A stretch of 64,000 bases of DNA from an uncultured Opitutales bacterium (GCA_900545705.1 URAK01000002.1:124001-188000), one strand, 5' to 3'. Numbered from the stretch's first letter, positions 35,523 to 44,976 are shown. Notes: generated by a model not told the origin, from the sequence alone. Numbers and translations are program-made.

Positions 35523-36076
35523 CATGAAAAACGCCCTTTAGAAATTCGCCCTATGGAAAAGTGGAGAAAAAATTGGGGACGATACTAATAGATAAAAAAT
35601 CCTAAAACTCCCGCCTTTGTCCATTCCTGAAACCGATATGTATGTGCGGAACAGTCTGCCATCAAAGTCCGTAAGAGAGCTTTTATTAGCGAATAACATG
35701 GATATAAACACTTATCCTTACCAGACGCTGGCATAAAGTTTTTATTCAAAAATTTGAGGATTGAGCCTAAAAAACGAACTGCAATATCCCAAATAAAAAA
35801 TTGAGACGTATTTACCTGTTACAGCCAATGTGCTTCGCCTTAATTTCGCTTTCTTTTGGCAAAGACGTTTTTCACTCTGTCCACTCTTAATGCTGCCACT
35901 ACCCTTCCATTACACTATCTGGGCAGAATACGGTTGCGTATAAATATCTTAAAATGGGAAACGCAATTGCAAGCCGCAATAAACCATCTGAATAAAAATG
36001 TCTTTTTTATTCAAAATATGTCAATTTTTTCTTTTGCTTTGTTCTTATCTTTGAATAAAATGTTAAAAAAAAATTT
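35523..36076. other. Intergenic region before the FAD oxidoreductase gene
   Basis: About 550 AT-rich bases with no convincing gene. A 76-residue frame at 35856-36086 starts with TTG, overlaps the next gene and lacks any recognisable domain. Confidence 0.45.
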
Positions 36077-37504
36077 ATGCGTATGAAACGAAGGGATTAT
36101 TTAAAACTTGCTGCGGGACTTCCCGCAATCGCAACATCGAATGCAATGGCAATGTCGGCGGAAATTTCCGCAGGCAAGCCGAAAGAAACAGTAAATTTCT
36201 CCGCTGACGTTCCAGTGAAATACAACGTTGACGTTTTTGTTGCGGGGGGCGGCCCTGCCGGAATAGCCGCAATGGTTGCAGCGGCCGAAAGCGGAGCCGA
36301 CGTTTATGCGGCGGAGGCGCTTTCTTGCTTCGGCGGAATGGGGACTTCGGCATTGGTTCCGCTTTTCATGCAAATGACGGACGGGATAAATTTCCTCGCC
36401 GCGGGGTTCGGGTCGAGAGTAAAAAACGCGCTCAATTCGCAAAAGTCTTTTAAAGGCGTCGCGCACGATATCGAGACGTTAAAACGCGTTTACGACGAGC
36501 TCGCCGAAAGATCCGGAGCAAAGTTTACATTCTGCACAAAAGTCATCGGAGTAAAAGCGTCGGAGGGGAAAATAGATTGCGCCATATGCTCGGGACTTGG
36601 AGGCATATTCGCCGTAAAGGCAAAAGTGTTTATCGACGCGACAGGCAACGGCGACCTTGCCTTCATGGCGGGCGCCAAATATGAAAAGGGCGATAAAAAC
36701 GGGAAAATGATGCCTGGTTCGCTCTGCTCTACATGGTGCTCCATCGACTGGCAAAAATGGAGAAAAAACAAGCCCGACATGCCCCAGCCGCAGTCCTTCA
36801 AAGTAAAGGAAGCGTACGAGGCCGGCGTATTCTCTTTTTACGATCCGCACATGACAGGCATATTTGAAATAGGCGACAGCCTTGGCGGCGGAAACATAGG
36901 GCACGCTTTCGGAGTAGACGGCACGGACGAAGGCTCGGTCACGCGTGCGCTGCTGCATTGCAGAAAGTCTATGCGGGAATATAAAAACTACTACAATAAA
37001 TACGTGCCCGGATTTGAAAACGCCAAAGTTGTATCGACAGGATCCGCAATGGGAATCCGCGAGACCCGAAGGTTTGTGGGCGACTACACCCTAAACATTG
37101 ACGACTATATGAAGCGCGCGGTTTTTGACGACGAAATCGGCCGCTACGCTTATCCAATAGACATACACCCTTCAAGTTTCGACAAGGGAGAGCTTGAACG
37201 CCACCGCCAAGAATTCGACAAGCTGTACAAATACGCAAAGGGCGAAAGCTACGGCATTCCTTACCGAATTTTGACACCAAAGGGGTTCGACAACCTGTAC
37301 ACTGCCGGCAGATGCGCAAGCTCCGACGAACTTGTGCATGGTTCAATACGCGTCATGCCCGCGTGCTTCATAATGGGCCAGGCAGCCGGCATCGGAGCTT
37401 CTATGGCGGCGGGCTCAAATGTGTCAGTCCACGATATAGACGTAAAAACCCTTCAAGGAAAACTCGTAAAATTTGGGGCGTACCTTCCCAACTTCAAAGC
37501 TTAG
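36077..37504 (+). CDS. Tat-exported FAD-dependent oxidoreductase
   Basis: A 475-residue flavoprotein with a twin-arginine signal (KRRDYLKLAAGLPAIAT) and an FAD-binding Rossmann motif VFVAGGGPAGIAAMVAAAESG at about residues 53-73. Late family blocks are IDATGNGDLAFMAGA and NLYTAGRCASSDELVHGSIRVMPACFIMGQAAG, typical of the FAD_oxidored group often found in Verrucomicrobiota and Planctomycetota next to sugar-degrading enzymes. The electron acceptor and substrate are unknown. ATGs at 36077 and 36083 are both possible. It carries its own terminator. Export already folded with FAD bound fits the Tat route. Confidence 0.87.
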   Translation: MRMKRRDYLKLAAGLPAIATSNAMAMSAEISAGKPKETVNFSADVPVKYNVDVFVAGGGPAGIAAMVAAAESGADVYAAEALSCFGGMGTSALVPLFMQMTDGINFLAAGFGSRVKNALNSQKSFKGVAHDIETLKRVYDELAERSGAKFTFCTKVIGVKASEGKIDCAICSGLGGIFAVKAKVFIDATGNGDLAFMAGAKYEKGDKNGKMMPGSLCSTWCSIDWQKWRKNKPDMPQPQSFKVKEAYEAGVFSFYDPHMTGIFEIGDSLGGGNIGHAFGVDGTDEGSVTRALLHCRKSMREYKNYYNKYVPGFENAKVVSTGSAMGIRETRRFVGDYTLNIDDYMKRAVFDDEIGRYAYPIDIHPSSFDKGELERHRQEFDKLYKYAKGESYGIPYRILTPKGFDNLYTAGRCASSDELVHGSIRVMPACFIMGQAAGIGASMAAGSNVSVHDIDVKTLQGKLVKFGAYLPNFKA

Positions 37505-37527
37505 GCAATAGAAAATTAATGCGAGAT

Positions 37528-37561
37528 GCCCGCGCGCTAAAAGAAAGCCGCGGGCTTTTTG
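37528..37561 (+). terminator. Terminator of the FAD oxidoreductase gene
   Basis: GCCCGCG pairs with CGCGGGC across a loop and is followed by TTTTT, about 25 bases after the stop. Confidence 0.8.
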
Positions 37562-37696
37562 TTGTGTTATTGAATATTTTTACGCGACGGCGAGTTTTTT
37601 ATTTAGCGGATAACATAATTTTCTATGTGCGCGCGGATTTAGTTATAATGCCAAAAACAATTTGAATTCATAAGTAAAAATAATAAAAAGATCGAA

Positions 37697-37709
37697 TTTA
37701 ACAGTTAAA
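37697..37709 (+). promoter_or_regulatory. Palindromic motif upstream of a PEP-CTERM gene
   Basis: TTTAACAGTTAAA is a perfect palindrome around a central base, 75 bases upstream of the ATG at 37785. It matches the sites at 5313-5327 and 7051-7065 that precede two other PEP-CTERM genes. Confidence 0.5.
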
Positions 37710-37784
37710 ATAAAAATAGTTGTTTTTAAATTGAACTCGTAGCGTCTCATATATAAAAAAGTTTTATTAACATTGAAGCGCCAT

Positions 37785-39245
37785 ATGAAAAATAAATCCT
37801 CAACTTTCACCCACAAAAAATTTCACTTTGGCAATTTTCCCCGCCAATGTTTTTCAGTTTCCCTACTGTTGTTTTTCTCATCATTATGTTTTTCAAACGC
37901 AAATGCCGAGGATATATACAACTCGACTTCCAACGCCGATTTTAGCCTAAACGACGGTTTAAGCTGGCGTGTTGGATCTTTCGACGGCGAAGCATATGAG
38001 GGCGAAGTAAGCGCTTCGACAAACAACCTTAATATAAGCGTAGACGCTACATCCTCGGGCATCGGACAGTTCTCGGAATATATTGTCGGCAACAACCTTA
38101 ATTTTAACATAGCATCTATCCCCCAAGGTGCGTGGGGCCATACATTTTATTTTAATCAAGGAGCATATTTCAGGGGCGATGTAAATTTCTCCTCAGTGCC
38201 CGGATATGTAATACAGATGAGGTTTGGCAATAAAACGTTTAAGGTAGACGGCAATATTAGCTTAAACTCTCCATTAATCATACACGCTGCGCAGGGAGCT
38301 TGGGAAGTAGGTGGAAATTTTGACATCAACAATACGCGGCTTTATCTTTCAGGGAATTCGACAAGCGGTTTTACTGTCTGGGGCACTTTAAATCTAAGTA
38401 CTGTAAACTCGTCGCTTGATTTCGCAAAACAAGACGGCGGCGGCTCCGGAAGCAAAAGCCGCATGATTGGCGGCATAAACGGAATAGGGCGGCTGCAAGT
38501 CGGGTTGCCAAGTGTGGATACAACCGTAATATTGACAAACAACGGCACAGCTGAATTTAGCGGGAAGTACGCGACCCAAAACGGCGTGGGCGGCGCCCTG
38601 CACTTGAATATGAACGCAAATTCCGACACCGGCAAACAGATTATGCGCTTTCAAGAGTTTGCCGATTATAGCGACGAGAAAACCTTTAAGATGGCAAACT
38701 TGGGCAACGTAACAGTAGAATGGGGCGAATTGAATATCGGCATGCATTCCGCAATGAGCGCCGGCACTTTGACAGTTGTCGGTGAAAAGGCGCTTTACAG
38801 TTCCACGGGATTGGACAGCGGTTCGGAAATCGGCACCACGAGATTTTCATCTATTGATTTTCAAAGCGGCACGATACGCTTTGACCTTTCCGAAATGCAG
38901 GGCGACAGAATAGATGTCACAGGCGGGGTCAATGTACTCGATCCCGCAAATGCCGCTCTCCTCGTAAATGTAGATCCCTACGACTTAGCAATGTGGCTTG
39001 AAGCCTCCGAAGTATCGTATCTCGACTATACTGTAATGTCTTTCGATGAGAATTCCTCCAACATAACAATAGACGTCCTCAATCAAATGCTCGTTGCAGA
39101 AGACGGGGTTGACGTAAAAGTTATTGAAGGAGATCTGGCGAACGGTTTGCTGACTCTCAGGGTGAGCGTGCCGGAGCCTTCGGCGATAGCCGCAATTATT
39201 GCTCTTGCCTCGCTTGGGTTTGCCATGCGCCGCAGAAAAATTTAG
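37785..39245 (+). CDS. PEP-CTERM surface protein
   Basis: A secreted 486-residue protein when started at the ATG at 37785; an upstream in-frame TTG is less likely. The N-terminus is long and basic before a hydrophobic segment (FSVSLLLFFSSLCFSNANA). The body is rich in Asn, Gly and Ser with strand repeats (FKVDGNISLNSPLIIHAA, MIGGINGIGRLQVG). It ends VPEPSAIAAIIALASLG, FAMRRRK, an exosortase signal. A perfect TTTAACAGTTAAA palindrome lies 75 bases upstream. The family role is unknown; surface display after sortase-like processing is known for such tails. A terminator and a small lipoprotein gene follow. Confidence 0.86.
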   Translation: MKNKSSTFTHKKFHFGNFPRQCFSVSLLLFFSSLCFSNANAEDIYNSTSNADFSLNDGLSWRVGSFDGEAYEGEVSASTNNLNISVDATSSGIGQFSEYIVGNNLNFNIASIPQGAWGHTFYFNQGAYFRGDVNFSSVPGYVIQMRFGNKTFKVDGNISLNSPLIIHAAQGAWEVGGNFDINNTRLYLSGNSTSGFTVWGTLNLSTVNSSLDFAKQDGGGSGSKSRMIGGINGIGRLQVGLPSVDTTVILTNNGTAEFSGKYATQNGVGGALHLNMNANSDTGKQIMRFQEFADYSDEKTFKMANLGNVTVEWGELNIGMHSAMSAGTLTVVGEKALYSSTGLDSGSEIGTTRFSSIDFQSGTIRFDLSEMQGDRIDVTGGVNVLDPANAALLVNVDPYDLAMWLEASEVSYLDYTVMSFDENSSNITIDVLNQMLVAEDGVDVKVIEGDLANGLLTLRVSVPEPSAIAAIIALASLGFAMRRRKI

Positions 39246-39261
39246 CAGTATGCGAAAAAAG

Positions 39262-39290
39262 CGCGGAGAAATATTTTTCCGCGTTTTTTT
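39262..39290 (+). terminator. Terminator of the PEP-CTERM gene
   Basis: CGCGGA pairs with TCCGCG across a 10-base loop and is followed by seven T residues. Confidence 0.78.
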
Positions 39291-39399
39291 GCGTCGATTT
39301 TCAGAGGCGATCGGCTTATTATGCGGGAAAAAAATTGCGGCGCATTCATGCGTCGCAAAAAATATTTTAGTCTGCGGATATATTGAAAGTAAAGCGCGG

Positions 39400-39585
39400 T
39401 TAAAGGACGTCCGGATCCCAAGTTTCATAACCAGTTCCGGAGCCGTTCACCTTTTTCCCCAAATCGTTTCCGTCTCCAAAATATGCAGGATCATTCCACG
39501 ACTCAGGCATTTCGCACCCGCTCAAAAGAAGCGCAGCCGCAGTTGCAATAAAAAAGAAAAATACTTTCGCGCATTTAATTTTCAT
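39400..39585 (-). CDS. Small predicted lipoprotein
   Basis: A 61-residue product with a classic lipoprotein signal: basic start MKIKCAK, hydrophobic VFFFFIATAAALLL, then the lipobox LLSGC with the lipidated cysteine. The mature part is only about 37 residues (EMPESWNDPAYFGDGNDLG and a short Asp/Gly/Trp-rich tail). I do not recognise a family. The start at 39585 is an ATG, while the longest frame begins at a TTG three bases earlier. No clear ribosome-binding site is seen. Because the signal is so regular, I think it is real despite its size. Confidence 0.6.
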   Translation of the reverse strand: MKIKCAKVFFFFIATAAALLLSGCEMPESWNDPAYFGDGNDLGKKVNGSGTGYETWDPDVL

Positions 39586-39755
39586 CAAATAAAGAATCTA
39601 ATAAAACTGCAAAAAATTCAATACACAAATTGCTCATTTGTTCGATAGCAGACTCAAAGTACTATTCTCTGGTGAAAGAAAATCCCATCAGCATCTAGGA
39701 GCCGAACATTACATTGTTTTATAGAAAATTCGCTTAAATTCCAATTTTGGGAAAA

Positions 39756-41681
39756 TCATTCCGATTGCGCGGCGCTTAGACGCTCGCTGCACTCCTCCCA
39801 TTCGCGGTAGAGTTTTTCTATTTTTGTTTTTAATGCATTGTACGCCTCTGCTGTCGAAGAACATTGCGCGCCGCGCTTAAAAAAGTCGGGCTCGGACATC
39901 TCGGTCTCTATTTTGGCGACGTCCCCCTCCGCCGCAGCAATCTCTGCTTCTATGCGCTCGACGCTCTTTTTTAGCGAAGATATTTCAGCACGCTTTTTTG
40001 CAGCCTCCGCCTTGCGCTCCCAATACGCAGAGCCGCTTTTTTTAGGCGCGGGTGAATTTTTAAGGTTCAGCCTTCCCTCGGATTTTATGCGCTCCACATA
40101 CGAGGTCAGATTTCCGGGATAGACTTTCAATCCGCCAGGACCCAACTCATAGACTTTATCGACTATCGGATCGAGAAATGCCCTGTCATGGCTCACTATA
40201 AGATACGTTCCGCGATACGAGGCTAGGGCTTGGGCGAGGATATTTTTTGAATTCATATCCAGATGGTTTGTCGGCTCGTCAAGCAGCAGAAAATTAAAAT
40301 CGCGCAGGAGCATTTTTGCGAGGGCAAGCCTATTTTTTTCGCCGCCGGACAATACGCCCACCTTTTTAAGGACATCGTCGCCCGTAAATAAGAAAGAGCC
40401 AAGCAACCCCCGCACTTCCCCTTTGCGCTCCATCGGAGCGGCTGACAGAGCCTCCTCCAATACGTCGTTTGACTTGTCGAGCTCCTCCGTCTGGTGCTGC
40501 GCAAAATACGACATTTTTACGTTGAGCCCCAGTTTTATACTTCCCGCGTCAGGCTGCATAACGCCCGCTATAATTTTTGCAAGCGTCGTTTTTCCCGCCC
40601 CGTTTACTCCCACAAGCGCCGCCCTGTCGCCGCGTTCCAAGCGCATCGAAACTCCGTTCAGAACTTTGTGCGCCCCGAACGATTTTTCCACTCCTTCGAC
40701 GTCAAGGACAATCTGCCCAGTCCTCTCCGGCTCCGGGAATTTAAAATGTATCTCTTTTTCGTCCGACTCAACCTCTATGCGCTCGATTTTATCAAGCGCC
40801 TTAATCCTGCTTTGAACTTGCGCCGCCTTTGAGCTTTTATATCTAAAACGCTCGATAAATTTCTCCGTCTTTTCAATGCTGCGCCTTTGATTTTCCGCCG
40901 TATGTTCAAGCGTGCGCCTGCGCGCGGCGGACTCCGACTCGAAAAAATCGTAATTGCCAGAATATGAGTCCAGCCTGCCCTTTGAAAGGTGAAATGTGCG
41001 GTTTGTGAGGGCGTTTAGGAAAGCCCTGTCGTGGCTTACGACCAATATCGAGCCGGGATACGACTTCAAATAGTCTTCTAGCCACGCGACCGACTCAATA
41101 TCGAGGTGGTTTGTCGGCTCGTCGAGCATCAGGAGAGTCGGCTCGGTCAGCAACAGCTTCGCGAGCGCAACGCGCATCTGCCAGCCTCCGGAAAATTCCG
41201 AGCACGGCCGCGCCATATCGGCCATTTCAAAGCCAAGCCCCATTAGCACAGTTTCTACTCTCGAACGCAATTTCGACTCTTCCGCGTCTTCAAGCCTATG
41301 CCTGATTTCCCCCATTTCAAGGAGGGCGTCCGCATATTCAGCCGATGATGGACTTGCCGTGCGGATAACTTCGTCGGCTTGCGCGAGTTTTTCCCGAAGC
41401 TCCAATATGCTTTCAAAGGCGGATTCAGCCTCCTCAAAAAGCGGCCTCTGCGCGCTCACAACGAGCTCCTGGGGCAAATATCCAATGGTTGCGTATTTTG
41501 GTTTGAGAATACTTCCGGAATCGGGGGATTCGGCGCCCGTAAGAATTTTAAGGAGCGTGGTTTTTCCCGCCCCATTGGAGCCGACAAGTCCTATTCTGTC
41601 GCCCTTGTTTATCACGGCCGACACATTGTCGAATATAGTCCTCGCTCCGTACGAGAGCCTCAATTCCCTTATCTCAATCAT
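39756..41681 (-). CDS. ABC-F family ATPase (Uup/YheS-like)
   Basis: A soluble protein with two ATP-binding cassettes and no membrane part, the ABC-F type that acts on ribosomes in translation quality control. From the ATG at 41681 it has 641 residues. Cassette 1 has GSNGAGKTTLLKIL, the signature SGGWQMRVALAKLLL and LLMLDEPTNHLD. The cassette linker contains the family's helical arm. Cassette 2 has GVNGAGKTTLAKI, LSGGEKNRLALAKMLL and LLLDEPTNHLD. A C-terminal coiled-coil extension of about 90 residues (KKSVERIEAEIAAAEGDVAK) is typical of Uup and YheS. Which subfamily it belongs to is not settled. Confidence 0.93.
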   Translation of the reverse strand: MIEIRELRLSYGARTIFDNVSAVINKGDRIGLVGSNGAGKTTLLKILTGAESPDSGSILKPKYATIGYLPQELVVSAQRPLFEEAESAFESILELREKLAQADEVIRTASPSSAEYADALLEMGEIRHRLEDAEESKLRSRVETVLMGLGFEMADMARPCSEFSGGWQMRVALAKLLLTEPTLLMLDEPTNHLDIESVAWLEDYLKSYPGSILVVSHDRAFLNALTNRTFHLSKGRLDSYSGNYDFFESESAARRRTLEHTAENQRRSIEKTEKFIERFRYKSSKAAQVQSRIKALDKIERIEVESDEKEIHFKFPEPERTGQIVLDVEGVEKSFGAHKVLNGVSMRLERGDRAALVGVNGAGKTTLAKIIAGVMQPDAGSIKLGLNVKMSYFAQHQTEELDKSNDVLEEALSAAPMERKGEVRGLLGSFLFTGDDVLKKVGVLSGGEKNRLALAKMLLRDFNFLLLDEPTNHLDMNSKNILAQALASYRGTYLIVSHDRAFLDPIVDKVYELGPGGLKVYPGNLTSYVERIKSEGRLNLKNSPAPKKSGSAYWERKAEAAKKRAEISSLKKSVERIEAEIAAAEGDVAKIETEMSEPDFFKRGAQCSSTAEAYNALKTKIEKLYREWEECSERLSAAQSE

Positions 41682-41870
41682 AAAAACAAGCGGTGCTGTC
41701 CGCCTCAAATTAAAAACTCTGTTAAAGCAAAAATGGACTGCTTGTTAAAGATAAAAAATCTTCTTTAAATTGTAAGCGCAGGCAAAATTGCTGCTCCTGC
41801 AATATAGGTACAGGTTGCCGGCAAACGCCTTGTCCGAAAAAAATATTTATTCGAGACAACCTCCACACTC

Positions 41871-41909
41871 CAAAAAAAACGGCAAAATCCGATGCGGATC
41901 TTGCCGTTT
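41871..41909 (-). terminator. Terminator of the argS-adenosyltransferase-SGNH operon
   Basis: On the minus strand AACGGCAA..GATCC pairs with GGAT..TTGCCGTT and is followed by a run of T residues, about 20 bases after the SGNH stop. Confidence 0.85.
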
Positions 41910-41929
41910 CCTTCTTCAGGAAGATATTT

Positions 41930-42586
41930 TTATTTGAGGTTTTTTATGAGTATTTCCTCCATAATCGCATATCCGTCGGGAGTCGGATGTATGCCGTCGT
42001 TGGCGTACTTTTTCGGAAGGCCGTCTTTATCGTCCACGAGCTTCGTAAAGTAGTCTACGTATATTACGGAATTTTTTTCGCAGTAGTCTTTGAGCATTTC
42101 GTTTAGTTTTTTGACCATTGGAACAGGTTTTATCTCCTTGCGCCACGGATATTTGTTCGCAGGCAAAATAGAGCATACCACAGGCACTACGCCGTTTGCC
42201 TTTGCGATTTCCACCATAGACACAATGTTGCCAAATATGTTTTCAACGCTGATGTATCCCTGATTCTGTGCGATGTCGTTTGTTCCGGCGAGAATCGCAA
42301 CATACTTGGGTTTGAGGTCCAGAACGTCCCGGCGGAATCTCACCAACATTTGCGACGACACTTGCCCGCTTATTCCGCGGCCCACAATGTTATTTTTTTT
42401 GAAGAAATCCGATGGAGTTTTTTTAACCCATGCGTCGGTAATTGAATCGCCCATGAGCACTGCAAGCGGAGGAGTTTTTACGCTCTTGTTCGCCTCTGCG
42501 TATCGGCCGAAATTCGCCCAGTCTCCTGCGGCGAAAGCGCATGCCGAAATTATCGATATTATTGCGGTACAGAGTATTTTTTTCAT
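41930..42586 (-). CDS. Secreted SGNH/GDSL hydrolase
   Basis: A probable exported esterase (acetyl-xylan or related carbohydrate esterase, or lipase) of 218 residues. A signal peptide (LCTAIISIISACAFAA) precedes the four SGNH blocks: LMGDSIT with nucleophile S48, GRGISGQ (69-75), AGTNDI with N103, and DGIHP with D197 and H200. The full catalytic set is present. It is the third gene of a minus-strand run with argS and the adenosyltransferase (29-base gap). That gene order gives no functional hint, since the partners are cytoplasmic. The specific ester substrate is unknown. Confidence 0.9.
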   Translation of the reverse strand: MKKILCTAIISIISACAFAAGDWANFGRYAEANKSVKTPPLAVLMGDSITDAWVKKTPSDFFKKNNIVGRGISGQVSSQMLVRFRRDVLDLKPKYVAILAGTNDIAQNQGYISVENIFGNIVSMVEIAKANGVVPVVCSILPANKYPWRKEIKPVPMVKKLNEMLKDYCEKNSVIYVDYFTKLVDDKDGLPKKYANDGIHPTPDGYAIMEEILIKNLK

Positions 42587-42615
42587 AGCATTTTCCTTTT
42601 AGTTTTTAATGGCAA

Positions 42616-43140
42616 TTAAGAGCGCAAAGACACTTGCGCGAGAATCCAAAGGTAGTCGGAGAGCCTGTTTATAAACACAAGCGGAAAATCGCGAGCAAGC
42701 CCCTCGGTTTCCGCAAGCCCAACAATTTCGCGCTCTGCGTTGCGGCAGCGCGCCCTAGCCATATCGAGCGCCGCCTGCAAATGGGTTTCGCCTGAATGCG
42801 TCCAGCCGGAAAAAATGTCTCCGTCACTCTCGGCGGACTCTATTCGGTCTTCGAGACTTTTCAGGTCCCCATCGCCCAGCAAGCGCAATTTTTTCTCGGT
42901 TAGCAGATGAAAATCCTCCTTTTTTGTCGCAAGCTCCGTCATTAGGCACACCAGAGACTCCTGAATTCCAAGTATCTCCGCACCGAGTTCCTTTCCCGCG
43001 AATGACCGCGCAAGCCCAAGCGTCGCGGAGAAGTCGTCGACCGCCCCGTACGCCCTTACCCTTTGCGACGATTTTGATACGTCCCTTCCGAACATCAGCT
43101 TTGTGCGCCCGGCGTCCCCTGTTTTTGTCGATATTTTCAT
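42616..43140 (-). CDS. Cob(I)alamin adenosyltransferase, PduO/MMAB type
   Basis: The enzyme transfers the adenosyl group of ATP to cobalamin, making the cofactor that methylmalonyl-CoA mutase needs. The 174-residue product has the family N-terminus KISTKTGDAGRTKLMFG, the AYGAVDDFSATLGLAR helix, the ATP-site RARCRNAERE and the closing INRLSDYLWILAQ. VDDF replaces the usual VDEL/N, a conservative change. Length is typical. It begins 1 base after the argS stop, so the two are co-transcribed. Its biological partner is probably mutAB at 11.8-16.1 kb. Confidence 0.9.
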   Translation of the reverse strand: MKISTKTGDAGRTKLMFGRDVSKSSQRVRAYGAVDDFSATLGLARSFAGKELGAEILGIQESLVCLMTELATKKEDFHLLTEKKLRLLGDGDLKSLEDRIESAESDGDIFSGWTHSGETHLQAALDMARARCRNAEREIVGLAETEGLARDFPLVFINRLSDYLWILAQVSLRS

Positions 43141-43141
43141 A

Positions 43142-44902
43142 TTACATTTTTTCGAGCGGTTCTATGCCAAGCACGCGCAGGCCCGCCTCGAGCACGCGCA
43201 TTGTGCGCGAGCATAGCATCAAGCGCCGCGCCTTTACAGACTCGTCGTCCACAATAACTTTGTCCGCGTTGTAGAAAGTCGAGAAAACGCCTGCGAGCTC
43301 GTAAAGGTAAGTGCATAGGAAATGCGGGCGGAGCTCCGACAATGTAAGCTCAAACACCGCAGGAAGCGCAACGAGCTTTCGGGCAAGCGCTATCTCGCGC
43401 TCTGTCTCCAATTCCGAAGCCGCCGAGAAGTCGGCGTCCGGGGAGGTTTTCAATTTGCGGAATATTGAGTGCATTCTCGCCACTGCATAAAGCAGGTACG
43501 GGGCTGTATTGCCGTCGAATGCCAGAAGCTTGTCCCAAGAGAAAAGGTAGTCGTTTGTTCTATTCTGGGACAAATCCGCATAGCGCAGGGCAGCAACGCC
43601 GACAGTTTCGGCAATCTTGTCGGCTTCCTCTGCGGGCGTTTCAGGGTTTTTCTCCATGACTATCGCGCGCGCGCGCGCCACAGCCTCGTCGAGGAGAGCT
43701 TTGAGCCTTACGGGTTCGCCGCTTTTGGTCTTTATCGCCTTGCCGTCTTCGCCAAGGATTGTCCCAAACCATACGTGGCGCAGTTTCGGAAGTTTATACC
43801 CTTTGCAGTCGAACCATTTTTTTGCGGTCATAAAAAGCTGCTGAAAGTGGTCCTGCTGTCGGCCGTCGGTGACATAAACTATTTCGCGGGCGTCAAAATG
43901 TTCCACCCTATACAACAAAGTCGCCAAGTCTGTTGAGGCGTAATTCGAGGCACCGTCGCTTTTTCTAATGATAAAGGGCTGTTTTTTGAACCTTTCGTGC
44001 TCGCGCAGAAATACAACAAGCGCCCCCTGGTCCTCCTCTGCAATGCCGCATTCCATAAGCTCCTTGTACACGCGCCCGACTTTGTCGCGGTAGAACGATT
44101 CCCCGAGAGTAAAGTCTATCGTAAGGCCCATGCGCTTATACATTCTATCGAAAGCCGCAGAGCTGACCTCGTTTATCTTATTCCAAAGGGCGACATTTTC
44201 AGCATCGCCGTTTTGGAGCTTTACGAGTTCCGCGCGCGCGGCGTCGGCCGCCTCGTTGGACTCCTTTGCGAGGGCGCTGCCGCGCTTGTACATTTGCTCG
44301 AGCTCTTCAAGCGAATTTTCGTTTTCGGGGTCGAGCTTGTATCCCGAAGTTTTTATGCCGTAAATGAGAATGCCGAAGTTCGTTCCCCAGTCGCCGATAT
44401 GGTTGTCTGTAATGACATCGGCGCCGCAAAATTTTAGAAGCCGTTTGACCGCCTCGCCAATGACCATCGGGCGCAGGTGCCCGACATGCATCTGTTTTGC
44501 AGTGTTCGGCGACGGATAATCTACGACAGTCTTTTTTCCGCCGTAAAATTCTCTTGCCGCCGCCTTCAATTCGGGTTCGCCCTTGTATTTCGCAAGCCAC
44601 CCTCCGAGAAATTTCTTGGTCAGCTTAAAGTTGATAAAACCTGGGCCGGCGATAGAAGTTTCAATGAGCGACTCATCGAAATCCGGAGATTTTTTTATTT
44701 CCGCGAGGAGTTTTTCTCCGACAGCCCTCGGATTTTCCTTATGGGCTTTTGCGTATTGGAGCGCTCCGTTTGACTGGAAGTCTCCGAATTTTGGGTCGGC
44801 CGGCCGGATTACGGGGTCGAAGCTGTCGTCGAAGCCCGCCGATTCGGCCGCTTTTATTGTCAATGTTTTTAGGGCTTTCGCCGGGTGAAACCAAATTTCC
44901 AT
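43142..44902 (-). CDS. argS: Arginyl-tRNA synthetase
   Basis: A class I synthetase that charges tRNA-Arg. The 586-residue product has the N-terminal additional domain, the HIGH-type motif MHVGHLRPMVIGE after PSPNTAKQ, the TDGRQQDHFQQLF block and LRHVWFGTILGEDGKAIKTKSGEPVRL, where ArgRS carries its KMSKS-equivalent loop. The C-terminal anticodon-binding helical domain is intact and ends in the expected LGIEPLEKM, close to the usual C-terminus. It leads an operon with the cobalamin adenosyltransferase and an SGNH hydrolase. No regulatory site was recognised upstream. Confidence 0.97.
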   Translation of the reverse strand: MEIWFHPAKALKTLTIKAAESAGFDDSFDPVIRPADPKFGDFQSNGALQYAKAHKENPRAVGEKLLAEIKKSPDFDESLIETSIAGPGFINFKLTKKFLGGWLAKYKGEPELKAAAREFYGGKKTVVDYPSPNTAKQMHVGHLRPMVIGEAVKRLLKFCGADVITDNHIGDWGTNFGILIYGIKTSGYKLDPENENSLEELEQMYKRGSALAKESNEAADAARAELVKLQNGDAENVALWNKINEVSSAAFDRMYKRMGLTIDFTLGESFYRDKVGRVYKELMECGIAEEDQGALVVFLREHERFKKQPFIIRKSDGASNYASTDLATLLYRVEHFDAREIVYVTDGRQQDHFQQLFMTAKKWFDCKGYKLPKLRHVWFGTILGEDGKAIKTKSGEPVRLKALLDEAVARARAIVMEKNPETPAEEADKIAETVGVAALRYADLSQNRTNDYLFSWDKLLAFDGNTAPYLLYAVARMHSIFRKLKTSPDADFSAASELETEREIALARKLVALPAVFELTLSELRPHFLCTYLYELAGVFSTFYNADKVIVDDESVKARRLMLCSRTMRVLEAGLRVLGIEPLEKM

Positions 44903-44919
44903 CGTATTAAATTTTCCTT

Positions 44920-44953
44920 AAAAAACAGCCGCTTCAATTTCTTGAAACGGCGT
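44920..44953 (-). terminator. Terminator of the gene at 44977-45495
   Basis: On the minus strand GCCGTTTCAA pairs with TTGAAGCGGC (one G-T pair) around GAAA, followed by TGTTTTTT. Confidence 0.8.
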
Positions 44954-44976
44954 TGAGATTGTATTTTTTAGCGGCA

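Noticed and set aside
35856..36086. 76-residue plus-strand frame before the FAD oxidoreductase
   Set aside because: It starts with TTG, has no ribosome-binding site or family match, and overlaps the real downstream start.
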